A stretch of DNA of 64,000 bases from DASQPR01 sp963836775 (lineage in GTDB: Bacteria; Actinomycetota; Actinomycetes; Mycobacteriales; Micromonosporaceae): positions 2,666,001 through 2,730,000 of the forward strand of contig CAWIKR010000003.1 in the NCBI GenBank assembly GCA_963836775.1. The letters are read 5' to 3'. Both the position numbers and the translations under genes were made by a program. Positions 25,966 through 35,044 of the stretch are shown here, in pieces (within the stretch, counting starts at the first letter, position 1; each line of letters begins with the position of its first letter). The notes below the pieces were generated by a model, which had not been told where the DNA came from, did not search any database, and saw only the letters and a list, made by a program, of their open reading frames with translations.

Positions 25966-26511
25966 TCAGGTCCGGGCCGCCTCGAAGACCCCGGCTCGGC
26001 CCGGATCCGCGATCTGCCACCGGGTCTGGCTGAACGGTTCACCCTTGGAGAACGCCAGGATCTTGGACGCGGCGACTCGATAGACCAGAACCCGGCCGCT
26101 CGCACCGGCGTGACGGAAATCTCCATCAGCGACCTCATACCGCCAGGTTTCGCCGTACTTCATCAGAAATGCTTCAGCGAGCTGTCGCAACTCCGACTCG
26201 TCGCGGCGCCGCACCGCGGTGCCTTCGATGACGATGTCGACTCCGGCACCCATAACGTTGCTGCCGGTCGTGACCGCGACCTGGGGGTTCGCCGCGAGGT
26301 TTCGCGCCTTCTGCTCGTCCGGACCGGTGGTCAGGTGCAGCCAGCCGTCGTGCCACACCGCGATCAGCGGGGTCACGTGCGGCCGGCCGTCGGCGCGGAC
26401 CGTGCTGACCCAGAAGACCTGGGCCGCGCGCAGGGCTACCTCGACCCGATCCCACGCCAGTGCCGTGGCTTCCGGAGCGCTGAATCGTGCGTCGATCTCA
26501 CCTGGACCCAT
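25966..26511 (-). CDS. Pyridoxamine 5-phosphate oxidase family protein
   Basis: A 181-residue split-barrel flavin/F420-binding protein of the PPOX family. FWVSTVRADGRPHVTPLIAVWHDGWLHLTTG is the canonical first barrel sheet, and KARNLAANPQVAVTTG the second. Relatives in actinomycetes bind F420 or FMN and reduce various substrates, or act as general stress proteins. ATG 26511 is my start; GTG 26526 is an alternative. It lies 75 bp downstream of the MocR regulator gene on the same strand, so they may share a transcript. The cofactor cannot be settled by eye. Confidence 0.8.
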   Translation of the reverse strand: MGPGEIDARFSAPEATALAWDRVEVALRAAQVFWVSTVRADGRPHVTPLIAVWHDGWLHLTTGPDEQKARNLAANPQVAVTTGSNVMGAGVDIVIEGTAVRRRDESELRQLAEAFLMKYGETWRYEVADGDFRHAGASGRVLVYRVAASKILAFSKGEPFSQTRWQIADPGRAGVFEAART

Positions 26512-26586
26512 GCCCACATTCGACACCCGGCGTCGTCGCCGCGCATCCCGCCACGCCTGCCGCGTCGCTGGGAGCGGGCTCAAGGT

Positions 26587-27987
26587 TCACGACAGCAGGT
26601 CGGCCACCCGCTCGATGCCGGCCCGGATCGACCGCTCCGGGAGGTTGCCGAAGCCCAGGACCAATCGCGGATGGCGGTCCGCCGGGCGGGAACACAGGTC
26701 GCTCAAGCCGTAGAGGCCGACCGAGCGATCCCGGGCCGCCGTCACCACGGCCGCCTCGTCGGCACCGGCGGCCAGGTGCGCGACCGCATGGAATCCGGCG
26801 GCGAGGCCGGTCAGCCGGACGTCTGGGGCATGCTCGGTCAGGGCTTCGACCAACGCCGAGCGCCGCTCCGCGTAGACCGATCGCATCCGGCGGAGATGCC
26901 GGTCGTAACGGCCGGAGGCGATCAACCGGGCCAGCGCCAGCTGATCCAGCCCGGGCGAACCGCGATCGTTGCGCTGCTTCTCATCGGCGATCGCGGCGGC
27001 CAGCCCGGCCGGACAGATCATCCAGCCCAGCCGCAGGGTCGGGGCCAGCGATTTGCTCACCGTGCCGATCGACACCACCCGGTCCGAGGCCAGCCCGTGC
27101 AGCGACCCGACCGGATCGCGGTCATAGCGGAACTCGGCGTCGTAGTCATCCTCGATGATCACGGCATCCGCCCGCCGGGCCCACTCCACCAGCTCGAGCC
27201 GGCGATCCGGCGCCAGCACCACACCGGTCGGCCACTGATGCGCCGGCGTGAGAATCACCGCGCGAGCTCCGGTCTCCGCGAGCGCGGCGACGTCAATTCC
27301 CCGATCATCAACCGGTACGCCTACGGCATCCAGCCCGGCCCAGGTCGCCACGCTCGCGTTGGTCTCGATGGCACCCGGATCTTCGTACGCGATCAGTCCG
27401 ATCCCGCTGCGCCGCAGCGCCCGGAGCGTCAGGGCCAGCCCTTGCTGGTAGCCCGCGCAGACCAGCAGAGCGTCCGGATCCGCCGCCGTGGCCCGGACCC
27501 GGCGCAGGTAGCCGGCCAGCACCTCGCGCAGATCGGCACTCCCCCGCGGGTCGCCGTAGTCGAGATCGGCGTGCGGAATCACCCGGGCCGCCTCGCGCAT
27601 CGCCCACATCCAGTCGATCCGCGGGAACGACGCAAGATCCGGCACGCCGGACTTGAAGTCGGCGAGCAGCCGCTCGGCCGGCACCGGCGGCCGGGCCGGG
27701 ATCGCCGGCGCGGCAGCACCGGCCGCCACCCGAGTGGCGGATCCGACCCTGGTGATCAGATAGCCCTCTGCCTGCAGCTGCTCGTAGCACTCCTGGACCA
27801 GGCCGCGGGACAGCTCCAGCACGCGGGACAGCTCGCGCGACGACGGCAGCCGCTCGCCCACCGGCAGTCGACCGTCCCGGATCGCCTCGCGGAGCTGTCG
27901 TTCCAGCTGGGCCCGGAGCGGCTCGGAGCCGGCTCGGTCGATCGTCAGCAGCAGCTCGGGACCCAAACCGGACCACTCAATCGGCAT
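26587..27987 (-). CDS. MocR/GntR-type transcriptional regulator with aminotransferase domain
   Basis: A 466-residue PLP-dependent regulator. An N-terminal GntR winged helix (LRAQLERQLREAIRDGRL, LPSSRELSRVLELSRGLVQECYEQL, about 24-85) is fused to a fold-type I aminotransferase domain whose PLP-binding Lys is in GTVSKSLAPTLRLGW; DYDAEFRYD and GAGYQQG-like blocks complete the site. MocR proteins sense PLP, amino acids or amines and commonly control a divergent transporter or synthesis gene. Here the divergent MFS gene starts 47 bp away, so the operator is almost certainly in that gap, and the MFS gene is the likely target. Confidence 0.9.
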   Translation of the reverse strand: MPIEWSGLGPELLLTIDRAGSEPLRAQLERQLREAIRDGRLPVGERLPSSRELSRVLELSRGLVQECYEQLQAEGYLITRVGSATRVAAGAAAPAIPARPPVPAERLLADFKSGVPDLASFPRIDWMWAMREAARVIPHADLDYGDPRGSADLREVLAGYLRRVRATAADPDALLVCAGYQQGLALTLRALRRSGIGLIAYEDPGAIETNASVATWAGLDAVGVPVDDRGIDVAALAETGARAVILTPAHQWPTGVVLAPDRRLELVEWARRADAVIIEDDYDAEFRYDRDPVGSLHGLASDRVVSIGTVSKSLAPTLRLGWMICPAGLAAAIADEKQRNDRGSPGLDQLALARLIASGRYDRHLRRMRSVYAERRSALVEALTEHAPDVRLTGLAAGFHAVAHLAAGADEAAVVTAARDRSVGLYGLSDLCSRPADRHPRLVLGFGNLPERSIRAGIERVADLLS

Positions 27988-28034
27988 ATAATTGGAGCTT
28001 ACCGGTGTTCCACTTCTCTCATAGCGTCGACGGC
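27988..28034. promoter_or_regulatory. Shared divergent control region, MocR regulator / MFS transporter
   Basis: Forty-seven bases separate the two divergent starts. It opens with ATAATT beside the regulator start and includes AGCTTACCGG. Any operator and both core promoters must lie here or overlap the first codons. I cannot define a palindrome with confidence. Confidence 0.45.
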
Positions 28035-29213
28035 ATGACGACTTCGATGGTGACCAGCCCGGCCCCCGTGGGACTGGCCCGCCCGACCCTGGTCACTCCG
28101 GCGCTGCTGGTCCGGTTCGTCTCCATGCTCGGCTCGGCCACCAGCTTCTACCTGCTGCTGTCGGTGGTTCCGGCGTACGCGGGCGGATCCTCGGCGGGCC
28201 TGATGACCGGCGCGCTGATGCTCGCCACCGTGCTCGGTGAACTGGCCACACCGCGGCTGGTGAATCGTTTCGGCTACCGCACCGTCCTGGCCACCGGCCT
28301 GTTCCTGCTCGGCGCACCGGCTCTGGGACTGCTCGCGTCGTCCAGCGCCGCGTGCATCGTGACCATCTGCTTCCTGCGCGGGCTCGGATTCGCCCTGGCG
28401 GTGGTGGCCGGCGGCGCGATGACCGCGGCCCTGATCCCGGCCGAGCGCCGCGGCGAGGGCCTGGCGCTGGCCGGCATCGTCGCCGGTGTCCCGGCGATCG
28501 TGGCGCTCCCGCTCGGACTGTGGCTGGTCCGGCACGGCGGCTATCCGCCGGTGTTCATCATCGCGGCAGCGGCAGCCCTGATCGCCATGGTCACCGTGCG
28601 CTGGCTGCCCGGTCGCCCGGGCGGCGGCGACACCCTGGGCGTGCTCGCCGGCCTGCGCGAGCCGGGCCTGCTCCGGCCGGCGTTCGTGTTCGCGCTGTCC
28701 ACGATGGCGCTCGGTGTGTTCGTGACGTTCCTGCCACTGGCGGTCGGCTCCGGTGGCGCTGACATCGCCGCGGTCGCGCTGCTGGTCAACTCGGCCGCGT
28801 CGACCCTGGTTCGGTGGCGTGCCGGCACCCATGGCGATCGGCACGGCCCGGCCGCATTGCTGATCCCCGGGGTCGTCGCTTCCGCGCTCGGCGTGCTCGC
28901 CCTGGCGCTGACCGGCCACCCGCTCGCGGTGCTCGGCGGCGCGATCGTCTTCGGTGCCGGGTTCGGTGTCCTGCAGAACGCGAGCATCGCCTCGATGTAC
29001 GCTCGCGTCCCGGCATCCGGCTACGGCACCGTCAGCGCGCTGTGGAACTTCGCCTACGACGCCGGTCTCGGGGTCGGTGCGGTCGCCTTCGGCGCGGTGG
29101 TGACCCACACCGGCTATCCGATCGCGTTCGCCGCCACCGCCGTGCTGGTGCTGGCCGGGCTGCCGGTGGCGATCCGGGACGGCGCTCGGCCGGCCGGCCC
29201 GGGTCCGGCCTAA
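28035..29213 (+). CDS. MFS transporter
   Basis: A 392-residue major facilitator with about 12 predicted membrane helices; no large loop domain. The motif A region after helix 2 reads LATPRLVNRFGYRTVL, a variant of GxLaDrxGrr. The family cannot be assigned to one substrate; drug, sugar or amino-acid-like efflux is possible. The adjacent divergent MocR regulator makes control by an amine or PLP-linked signal likely. ATG 28035 is chosen; ATG 28047 is also possible. Its TAA stop (29211-29213) is one copy of the 3-bp target duplication of the MITE inserted immediately after it. Confidence 0.85.
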   Translation: MTTSMVTSPAPVGLARPTLVTPALLVRFVSMLGSATSFYLLLSVVPAYAGGSSAGLMTGALMLATVLGELATPRLVNRFGYRTVLATGLFLLGAPALGLLASSSAACIVTICFLRGLGFALAVVAGGAMTAALIPAERRGEGLALAGIVAGVPAIVALPLGLWLVRHGGYPPVFIIAAAAALIAMVTVRWLPGRPGGGDTLGVLAGLREPGLLRPAFVFALSTMALGVFVTFLPLAVGSGGADIAAVALLVNSAASTLVRWRAGTHGDRHGPAALLIPGVVASALGVLALALTGHPLAVLGGAIVFGAGFGVLQNASIASMYARVPASGYGTVSALWNFAYDAGLGVGAVAFGAVVTHTGYPIAFAATAVLVLAGLPVAIRDGARPAGPGPA

Positions 29214-29393
29214 GAGCCTGTTCCTAGGCCTTCGGTCGGGGGCGAGGCGACCCCGCCGATCACGACCGGCAGATGGCTGTCGGCAAGGCGGAAGTGCGGG
29301 TGCATGCCGGTGTTGTCTGCGCCCGTGCCGACAACGCCGCCGGCGGCCATATGGGCCCGCCACAGCCCGGCCACGAGGTTTAGGAACAGGCTC
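29214..29393. mobile_element. 180-bp MITE-like element with 13-bp inverted ends and TAA target duplication
   Basis: Left end GAGCCTGTTCCTA (29214-29226) is the exact complement of the right end TAGGAACAGGCTC (29381-29393); similarity extends to 17 bp with two mismatches. TAA flanks both sides (29211-29213 and 29394-29396), the 3-bp duplication expected for IS5-family (IS427-type) transposases. The 154-bp interior carries no transposase; a 50-codon open frame on the minus strand has no recognised domain. It is thus a non-autonomous element moved by a transposase elsewhere. It supplies nothing to the MFS protein, because the stop codon is the target duplication itself. Confidence 0.85.
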
Positions 29394-30039
29394 TAAACTG
29401 CCTGCGTGCCACTGCTTCTGGAAGCCGAGCGCCGAGCCGTCCTGGACCACTGCCACCGGATGGTCGCCGACGGCTTGGTGGTCGGCACGTCCGGCAACGT
29501 TTCGGCGCGGCGCGACGATCTGATCGCGGTCAGCCCGAGCGGGGTGCCCTACGCCGACCTGGAACCGCACCTGATCGGCGTGCACCGGCTCGACGGTGCG
29601 CCGGTGGACGCGCCGCTGCCGCCGACCTCGGAACTGGCCATGCATCTGTCGGTCTACCGCGACACCGGCGCCGCGGCCGTGGTGCACACCCACTCGATCG
29701 CCGCGACCGCGGTCTCCACGCTGGTCGACGAGGTGCCGTCGGTGCACTACGCGGTGGCGATGTTCGGCGGCCCGATCCGGGTGGCGCCGTATGCCACCTA
29801 CGGCACCGCCGAGCTGGCCGCGAACATGGCCGCGGCGCTGGATCACCGCACCGGGTGCCTGCTCGGCAACCACGGCACCATCACCGTCGGCGACGATCTG
29901 GCACAGGCCTACACCCGCGCGCAATATCTCGAGTGGGTGTGTGACGTGTGGCTGCGGGCCCGTGCCGCCGGGCAGCCCCGGCTGCTGCCGCCGGACGAGA
30001 TCGACCGGGTCGCCGCGAAGCTGCGGAGCTACGGCACCA

Positions 30040-31029
<990 letters not shown>

Positions 31030-31158
31030 GCACCGAGCCTACGCGCGGCTGACCCACAGGGTTCGTCCCGCGACCGGGCGGCCGGGACGCCGCCACGATC
31101 GGGGGGCGGTTTCCAAAGCGCCCCGTCGCATCCGGGCGCCCTGGGACAATTGCACATT

Positions 31159-31797
31159 ATGGCCAACGTCCGGAGAGGATTGATCGCCCGCGTTGGCCTC
31201 GGAATCACGATTGCACTGTTTGTCGCTTCGTGTACCGATAGTCACGAAGACAGCAGCAAGGGCGCCCTGTCCCCACCGGCAACCCCACCGGCCAAGGTCG
31301 GCCAATCGATCCCGGCTCACCTCTCCGGCTCCGGCACCGCCACCGACATCGGCATCGTCGTCGACCAGGTCCGCTGCGGCATCGGCTCGATCGACCAGGA
31401 CAGCGGCCCGCTCGAGGTACCGAACGGTTATCGCTACTGCGAGGCCGATCTCGAAGTCGCCAACACGGGCGGTGGCACCACCGGGAAGCTGGCCTTCACC
31501 GGAACCATGAAGGGCGAGGACGGGGCCAGCTACGCCAGCGATCCGGACGCCACCAAGGCCGCCGGAGCGGTGATCACGACGCTCAACCCCAAGTTCTACG
31601 GCACCGCCGACACGCCACCACTTTCCGCCGGTCAAAAGGCCGAGACCGCGGTGGTGTGGGCGATGCCGATCGGGATCGCCCCGACCGGGATGACACTCGC
31701 CGGCGCCGGGGTGACCAGCGCCGCAGCGAAGCCGGCGCTCGGGCCGATCGCGGTCGCCGCCGGCGACATCGAATGGCAGAGCCCCAAGGGCGAGTAG
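31159..31797 (+). CDS. Lipoprotein with DUF4352-like domain
   Basis: A 212-residue exported lipoprotein. The signal ends in a lipobox LFVASC (Cys about residue 25), after which the mature chain is Ser/Pro/Lys-rich to about residue 50. The rest is an immunoglobulin-like beta domain resembling DUF4352 (Telokin-like): IGIVVDQVRCGIG, CEADLEVANTGGGTTGKL and repeated Gly/Thr/Asp. Two Cys (CGIG and YRYCE) may form a disulfide. ATG 31159 is directly followed by a basic N-region. It is divergent from mtnA across 129 bp and precedes the sigma module by 50 bp, but has no matching ECF promoter. Confidence 0.75.
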   Translation: MANVRRGLIARVGLGITIALFVASCTDSHEDSSKGALSPPATPPAKVGQSIPAHLSGSGTATDIGIVVDQVRCGIGSIDQDSGPLEVPNGYRYCEADLEVANTGGGTTGKLAFTGTMKGEDGASYASDPDATKAAGAVITTLNPKFYGTADTPPLSAGQKAETAVVWAMPIGIAPTGMTLAGAGVTSAAAKPALGPIAVAAGDIEWQSPKGE

Positions 31798-31849
31798 GCG
31801 CATCGCTTCGCGGTTCGATGCACGTCCCGGGCTCCGTGGCGGCGAGTGG

Positions 31850-31923
31850 CTCGTCATGGAACCCGGCTGGCGCCCGCGGTGTAGATCTCGTCGTGGAACC
31901 AGGCTGGCGCCCGCGGTGTAGAT
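31850..31923 (+). promoter_or_regulatory. Tandem ECF-type promoters of the sigma factor gene
   Basis: Two direct copies of a 37-bp unit (31850-31886 and 31887-31923; 35 of 37 bases identical). Each has GGAACC (31858 and 31895), exactly 16 bases and then TGTAGAT (31880 and 31917). This is the ECF pattern of an AAC-type -35 box and a short -10. The same layout (GGAACC, 16 nt, TGTATC) lies at 33224. Autoregulation by the encoded sigma factor is inferred. Confidence 0.8.
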
Positions 31924-31954
31924 AGGGTGCAGTCGCACCGCACAAGGAGGCGCC

Positions 31955-32518
31955 ACGGACGACGCCGACGTCATCGCGCGCGTGAATCGAGGCGAGCGGG
32001 ATCTGTTCCGGATCCTGGTCGCGCGCTACAGCACGGTCGCGAAACGGACGGCGCTGCTGTGCGGCGCCGCTGACGACGCCGATGACGTGGTGCAGGAGGC
32101 GTTCGTGGCGGCATACCGAGCGCTCGAGCGGTTCCGGGTCGCCGACGCGTTCCGGCCGTGGTTGCTGCGAATCGTCATCAACCAGGCGCACAACGCGACC
32201 CGTCGGCGCCGCCGGGCCCAGAGCCTGGTGGACCGCGCCGCGGCCTGGCCGGTGGAGACCGTCATGCACGACGCGCCGGCGGTCAGCGCGCTCACCACCG
32301 AACGCCGCACGGTGCTGGTGACCGCGCTCGGCGAAATGCGTCCGGCGGATCGGGAGATCCTCGCGATGCGGTTCCTCCTGGACCTGTCCGAGGCGGAGAC
32401 CTCGACCGCCCTGGGTCTGGCCCGCGGCACGGTGAAGTCGCGCACCGCGCGAGCGCTCGACCGGCTCCGCCGAGAGCTGGCCGGCCGCGACCTGGAAGTG
32501 GGGATCGGCGATGAGTGA
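31955..32518 (+). CDS. ECF RNA polymerase sigma factor
   Basis: A 187-residue sigma-70 family ECF factor. Region 2 (ALLCGAADDADDVVQEAFVAAYRALERF, RPWLLRIVINQAHNATRRR) binds core enzyme and the -10; region 4 (EMRPADREILAMRFLLDLSEAETSTALGLARGTVKSRTARALDRLR) is the -35 helix-turn-helix. The best start is an ACG at 31955, five bases after a perfect AAGGAGG (31944-31950); it restores the normal family N-terminus DDADVIARVNRGERDLF. The first standard start, GTG 31982, has no ribosome site and would lose nine residues. So the start codon is rare, or a base is misread. Overlaps the anti-sigma-like gene by eight bases; two matching promoters lie upstream. Confidence 0.9.
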   Translation, partial: TDDADVIARVNRGERDLFRILVARYSTVAKRTALLCGAADDADDVVQEAFVAAYRALERFRVADAFRPWLLRIVINQAHNATRRRRRAQSLVDRAAAWPVETVMHDAPAVSALTTERRTVLVTALGEMRPADREILAMRFLLDLSEAETSTALGLARGTVKSRTARALDRLRRELAGRDLEVGIGDE

Positions 32519-33221
32519 TATCACCGAGGACCTGCTGACTCTCGGCCGGGAATTCGCCGTGCAGGTGCCGGACGATCTCGCCGAACGGGTGCTGGCCGAG
32601 ATCGCCGGCCCGGACCCGCGCGCGGCTCGCCGGCTGCGCTGGCGGCGCTGGCTGGTGGGGATCCTGGCGGCGCTCGCGGCGCTCGGCATCTCGGCCGCCG
32701 TCTCAGCTCCGGTTCGCGCCGCCATCGTGCACGTCTTCCGGTTCGGCGGCGTCGAGGTCCATCGGGGTGCGGGTCCATCGCCCGCGGCCAGCCCGTCACT
32801 GCCCGGTCAACACCCGACGTCGCTTCAGGCCGCCTCGGATCAGGCGGGCTTCACGGTACGCGTACCGGCAGCGCTCGGCCCGCCGGATCAGATCACGGTC
32901 AGCGACGCCAACGTGGTGTCAGTGGTCTACCACCGCTCGAGTGGGCCGGTGCAGATCGACGAGTTCGCCGGCAACTCGCAGCCGATGTTCGAGAAGTACA
33001 CCGCCATGGGCAGCGCCGAGCGGGTGATCGTCAACGGCCACGACGCGTACTGGTTCGACGATCCGGCGACGAGCATCTTCATCGGCCCGGACGGCGCCGA
33101 TCAGGGGTCGGCTCGGGCGCTCGACGGCAGCCTGCTGTGGATCGACGGCGGCATCACGTTCCGGCTCGACGGCATCCGGCCGCAAACCGCGGCGATCGCT
33201 GTCGCGAACAGCATGCGCTGA
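32511..33221 (+). CDS. Membrane anti-sigma-like protein
   Basis: A 236-residue single-pass membrane protein directly coupled to the sigma gene (eight-base overlap). The cytoplasmic N-terminus is 45 residues, with amphipathic helices (LLTLGREFAVQVPDDLAERVLAEI) like anti-sigma binding regions; a membrane helix spans about 49-68. The outer part is a Ser/Pro linker followed by a beta-rich domain (about 105-236) with repeated VxxN, GH and W patterns that resemble DUF4367-type sensor domains. No zinc-binding HxxxCxxC motif is seen, so it is not a ZAS-type anti-sigma. Binding to the sigma factor is inferred from position. Confidence 0.75.
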   Translation: MSDITEDLLTLGREFAVQVPDDLAERVLAEIAGPDPRAARRLRWRRWLVGILAALAALGISAAVSAPVRAAIVHVFRFGGVEVHRGAGPSPAASPSLPGQHPTSLQAASDQAGFTVRVPAALGPPDQITVSDANVVSVVYHRSSGPVQIDEFAGNSQPMFEKYTAMGSAERVIVNGHDAYWFDDPATSIFIGPDGADQGSARALDGSLLWIDGGITFRLDGIRPQTAAIAVANSMR

Positions 33222-33223
33222 CC

Positions 33224-33251
33224 GGAACCGGACCCGCCCCGGCGGTGTATC
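33224..33251 (+). promoter_or_regulatory. ECF-type promoter of the exported membrane protein gene
   Basis: GGAACC at 33224-33229, 16-nt spacer, TGTATC at 33246-33251, matching in spacing and sequence the two promoters before the sigma gene. It starts two bases after the anti-sigma stop and 29 bases before the ATG at 33280, which has a GAGGAGG site. Confidence 0.75.
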
Positions 33252-33279
33252 CCAGGCGTACACCTACCGAGGAGGCTTC

Positions 33280-33930
33280 ATGCGCTGGCGCATAGTGGTG
33301 TTGTTCGTGGCCGTGACCGCAGTGGTGTTCGGTGTCGCCACGCCGGCGGTCGCGAAGGGAGCGGACCAGGCGACCATCACCGGACCCGGCCTGTCCAAGC
33401 CGATCGTGCTCGGCGGCGACGGCGAGCCCGGCAGCGGCGAGCAGCTCGGGCAGATGGCCGACGACAGTGGCCTGTTCCGGTTCATCTTCGGCGGCGACAG
33501 CGGATCCGGAAAGGTGCTGCTCGCGCAGCCGGCCGGCGATCTCGGGCCGAAGTTCTCGCTGAATTACCGGATCCCGGACGCCTCGCCTCAAGGCACGACG
33601 TTCCACCAGGATCTCTACCCGTCGGCGGTCGGGGGCCCGGTGACTTTCACTCCGAACGGCCAGATTGTCTTCGGCACCAACGCTACTGGCGGCTGGTACC
33701 AGCCGACACCGCTGTTCGCACAACTGCTGACGGCGATCGGTGTGCCGGGTGTGACCAGGTCCGGGACGTCGACGCCGAGCACGCCGGCGACTCAGGCCGC
33801 CACCCCGGCGCGCTCCGACGGAGCTCCCGGGTGGCTGCCCGGAGTGATCATCGGGGTGGCCGTCGGCCTGGCCGTTCTCGCGGTCGTCGGGCTGGGCCTG
33901 CGATCGCGTCGCCGGGCCGCCGCCGTTTAG
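33280..33930 (+). CDS. Exported, C-terminally membrane-anchored protein
   Basis: A 216-residue protein not matching a named family. It has a signal peptide (residues 1-25, ending TPAVAKGA), an outer Gly/Asp-rich region, a Ser/Thr/Pro-rich linker (about 155-180) and a C-terminal membrane helix (about 185-207) followed by Arg-rich SRRRAAA. The topology is outside-facing with a sortase-like arrangement, but no LPxTG-type motif is seen, so the helix itself anchors it. Its own promoter copies the sigma-gene promoters, so it is a likely regulon member. It ends at a strong hairpin (33961-34006). Confidence 0.65.
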   Translation: MRWRIVVLFVAVTAVVFGVATPAVAKGADQATITGPGLSKPIVLGGDGEPGSGEQLGQMADDSGLFRFIFGGDSGSGKVLLAQPAGDLGPKFSLNYRIPDASPQGTTFHQDLYPSAVGGPVTFTPNGQIVFGTNATGGWYQPTPLFAQLLTAIGVPGVTRSGTSTPSTPATQAATPARSDGAPGWLPGVIIGVAVGLAVLAVVGLGLRSRRRAAAV

Positions 33931-33960
33931 CGGCTATCGCGTCGCGGTTCGGCACACCTC

Positions 33961-34006
33961 ATCGGGGAGTGCTGCGCCGCTGACATCGGCGCCGCGCTCC
34001 CCCGAT
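33961..34006. terminator. Bidirectional hairpin terminator
   Basis: Arms ATCGGGGAGTGCTGCGCCG (33961-33979) and the matching region 33987-34006 pair with one bulge and two imperfections. It lies 30 bp after the exported protein stop and 16 bp before the convergent PEP mutase-family gene end. Confidence 0.7.
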
Positions 34007-34022
34007 CGCGAGGTCGGTGCCA

Positions 34023-34793
34023 CTACCGTCCCGTGCTGAGAGCATTGACCTCGGCGTAGGTCGGCGCGGCGGCGACCACGTCACGCCCGGCGTCGAGCTC
34101 GATCGCCGAGTTCACCGCGGCCTGCAGGCCGACCCGGAACAGCAACGACCCGGTGCTGATCCGGGCCACCCCGGCACCGGCCAGTTCCCCGACCGAGAAC
34201 CGGCCGGGCAGGTAGAGCACGTTCAGCGGCCGGTCCACCGCCCGGACCAGCTCGGCGATGGCGGCCAGGTCGGTGACCCCCGGCACAAAGACTCCGTCGG
34301 CACCGGCCGCGGCGTAGCGAGCCAGACGGTCGGCCGTCCCGTCCTGGTCCACCCGCAGCCAGTGGCTGTCCGTGCGGGCATTGACGAACAGGTCCGGGGT
34401 GGCCGCCTTGATCGCGGCGACGACCGCGGCGTGCTGGACGGCCGGGCGCAGCGTTCCGTCGGGCCGGCCGTCCTCGACGTTCACGCCGACCGCGCCGAGC
34501 TCGTAGAGCTCCGCGGTGAATTCCGCGACCGCGACCGGGTCGTCGCTGAAGCCGCCTTCGATGTCGACGGTGAGCAGGCACTCGATGCCGGTCAGGCGGC
34601 GAGCCAGCGCCAGCGTCTCGGCCCGCGCGGCACCGGCGCCGTCCGGCACTCCGGCCGCCGCGGCAACCCCCAGGCTGGTCGTCCCGATCGCCCGGAACCC
34701 GGCCCGGACCAGGGCGGCGGCCGAGGCCACATCCCAGGCGTTGGGCAGGATCAGCGGATCACCGGGGCGATGCAGCGCCGCGAATTCGGTCAT
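34023..34793 (-). CDS. Isocitrate lyase/PEP mutase family protein
   Basis: A 256-residue TIM-barrel enzyme of the ICL/PEPM superfamily, smaller than true isocitrate lyase. LLTVDIEGGFSDDP (about 92-105) holds the Mg-binding acidic residues; GVNVEDG and NARTDSHW are further active-site blocks. The catalytic KKCGH loop of isocitrate lyase is absent. Members include oxaloacetate hydrolase, 2-methylisocitrate lyase and phosphonate enzymes; this short subgroup is uncharacterised. ATG 34793 (MTEF) is used because upstream codons cross a tandem repeat. It is monocistronic, ending at the shared hairpin. Confidence 0.8.
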   Translation of the reverse strand: MTEFAALHRPGDPLILPNAWDVASAAALVRAGFRAIGTTSLGVAAAAGVPDGAGAARAETLALARRLTGIECLLTVDIEGGFSDDPVAVAEFTAELYELGAVGVNVEDGRPDGTLRPAVQHAAVVAAIKAATPDLFVNARTDSHWLRVDQDGTADRLARYAAAGADGVFVPGVTDLAAIAELVRAVDRPLNVLYLPGRFSVGELAGAGVARISTGSLLFRVGLQAAVNSAIELDAGRDVVAAAPTYAEVNALSTGR

Positions 34794-34936
34794 GACACCT
34801 ACGGTAGGCGTCGGTCGGTTCGGCGCCGGCCGAAGTGTCGGGGTCGTGACCGCGGCGCTGCCGCGCGGCGCGGTGCGCGGCCGCCGCGGTGTCTGCAGCC
34901 GCCGAGGAGGTTCGACGAAGTCGCTCCGACGAGCGC

Positions 34937-35020
34937 AGCGAAGACGCCGCATAAGCGGCCAGCAAGCGCCGCCGGCGATCACAGCGAAGACGCCGCATAA
35001 GGCGGCCAGCAAGCGCCGCC
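34937..35020. repeat. Two-copy tandem repeat, 46-bp period
   Basis: Copies at 34937-34973 and 34983-35020 share AGCGAAGACGCCGCATAAG followed by CGGCCAGCAAGCGCCGCC, differing by one inserted G. It fills the divergent gap before the SRPBCC gene, ending 25 bp from its ATG. Whether it is regulatory is unknown. Confidence 0.6.
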
Positions 35021-35044
35021 AAGCGTTGCCGCGATAATCTCCGG

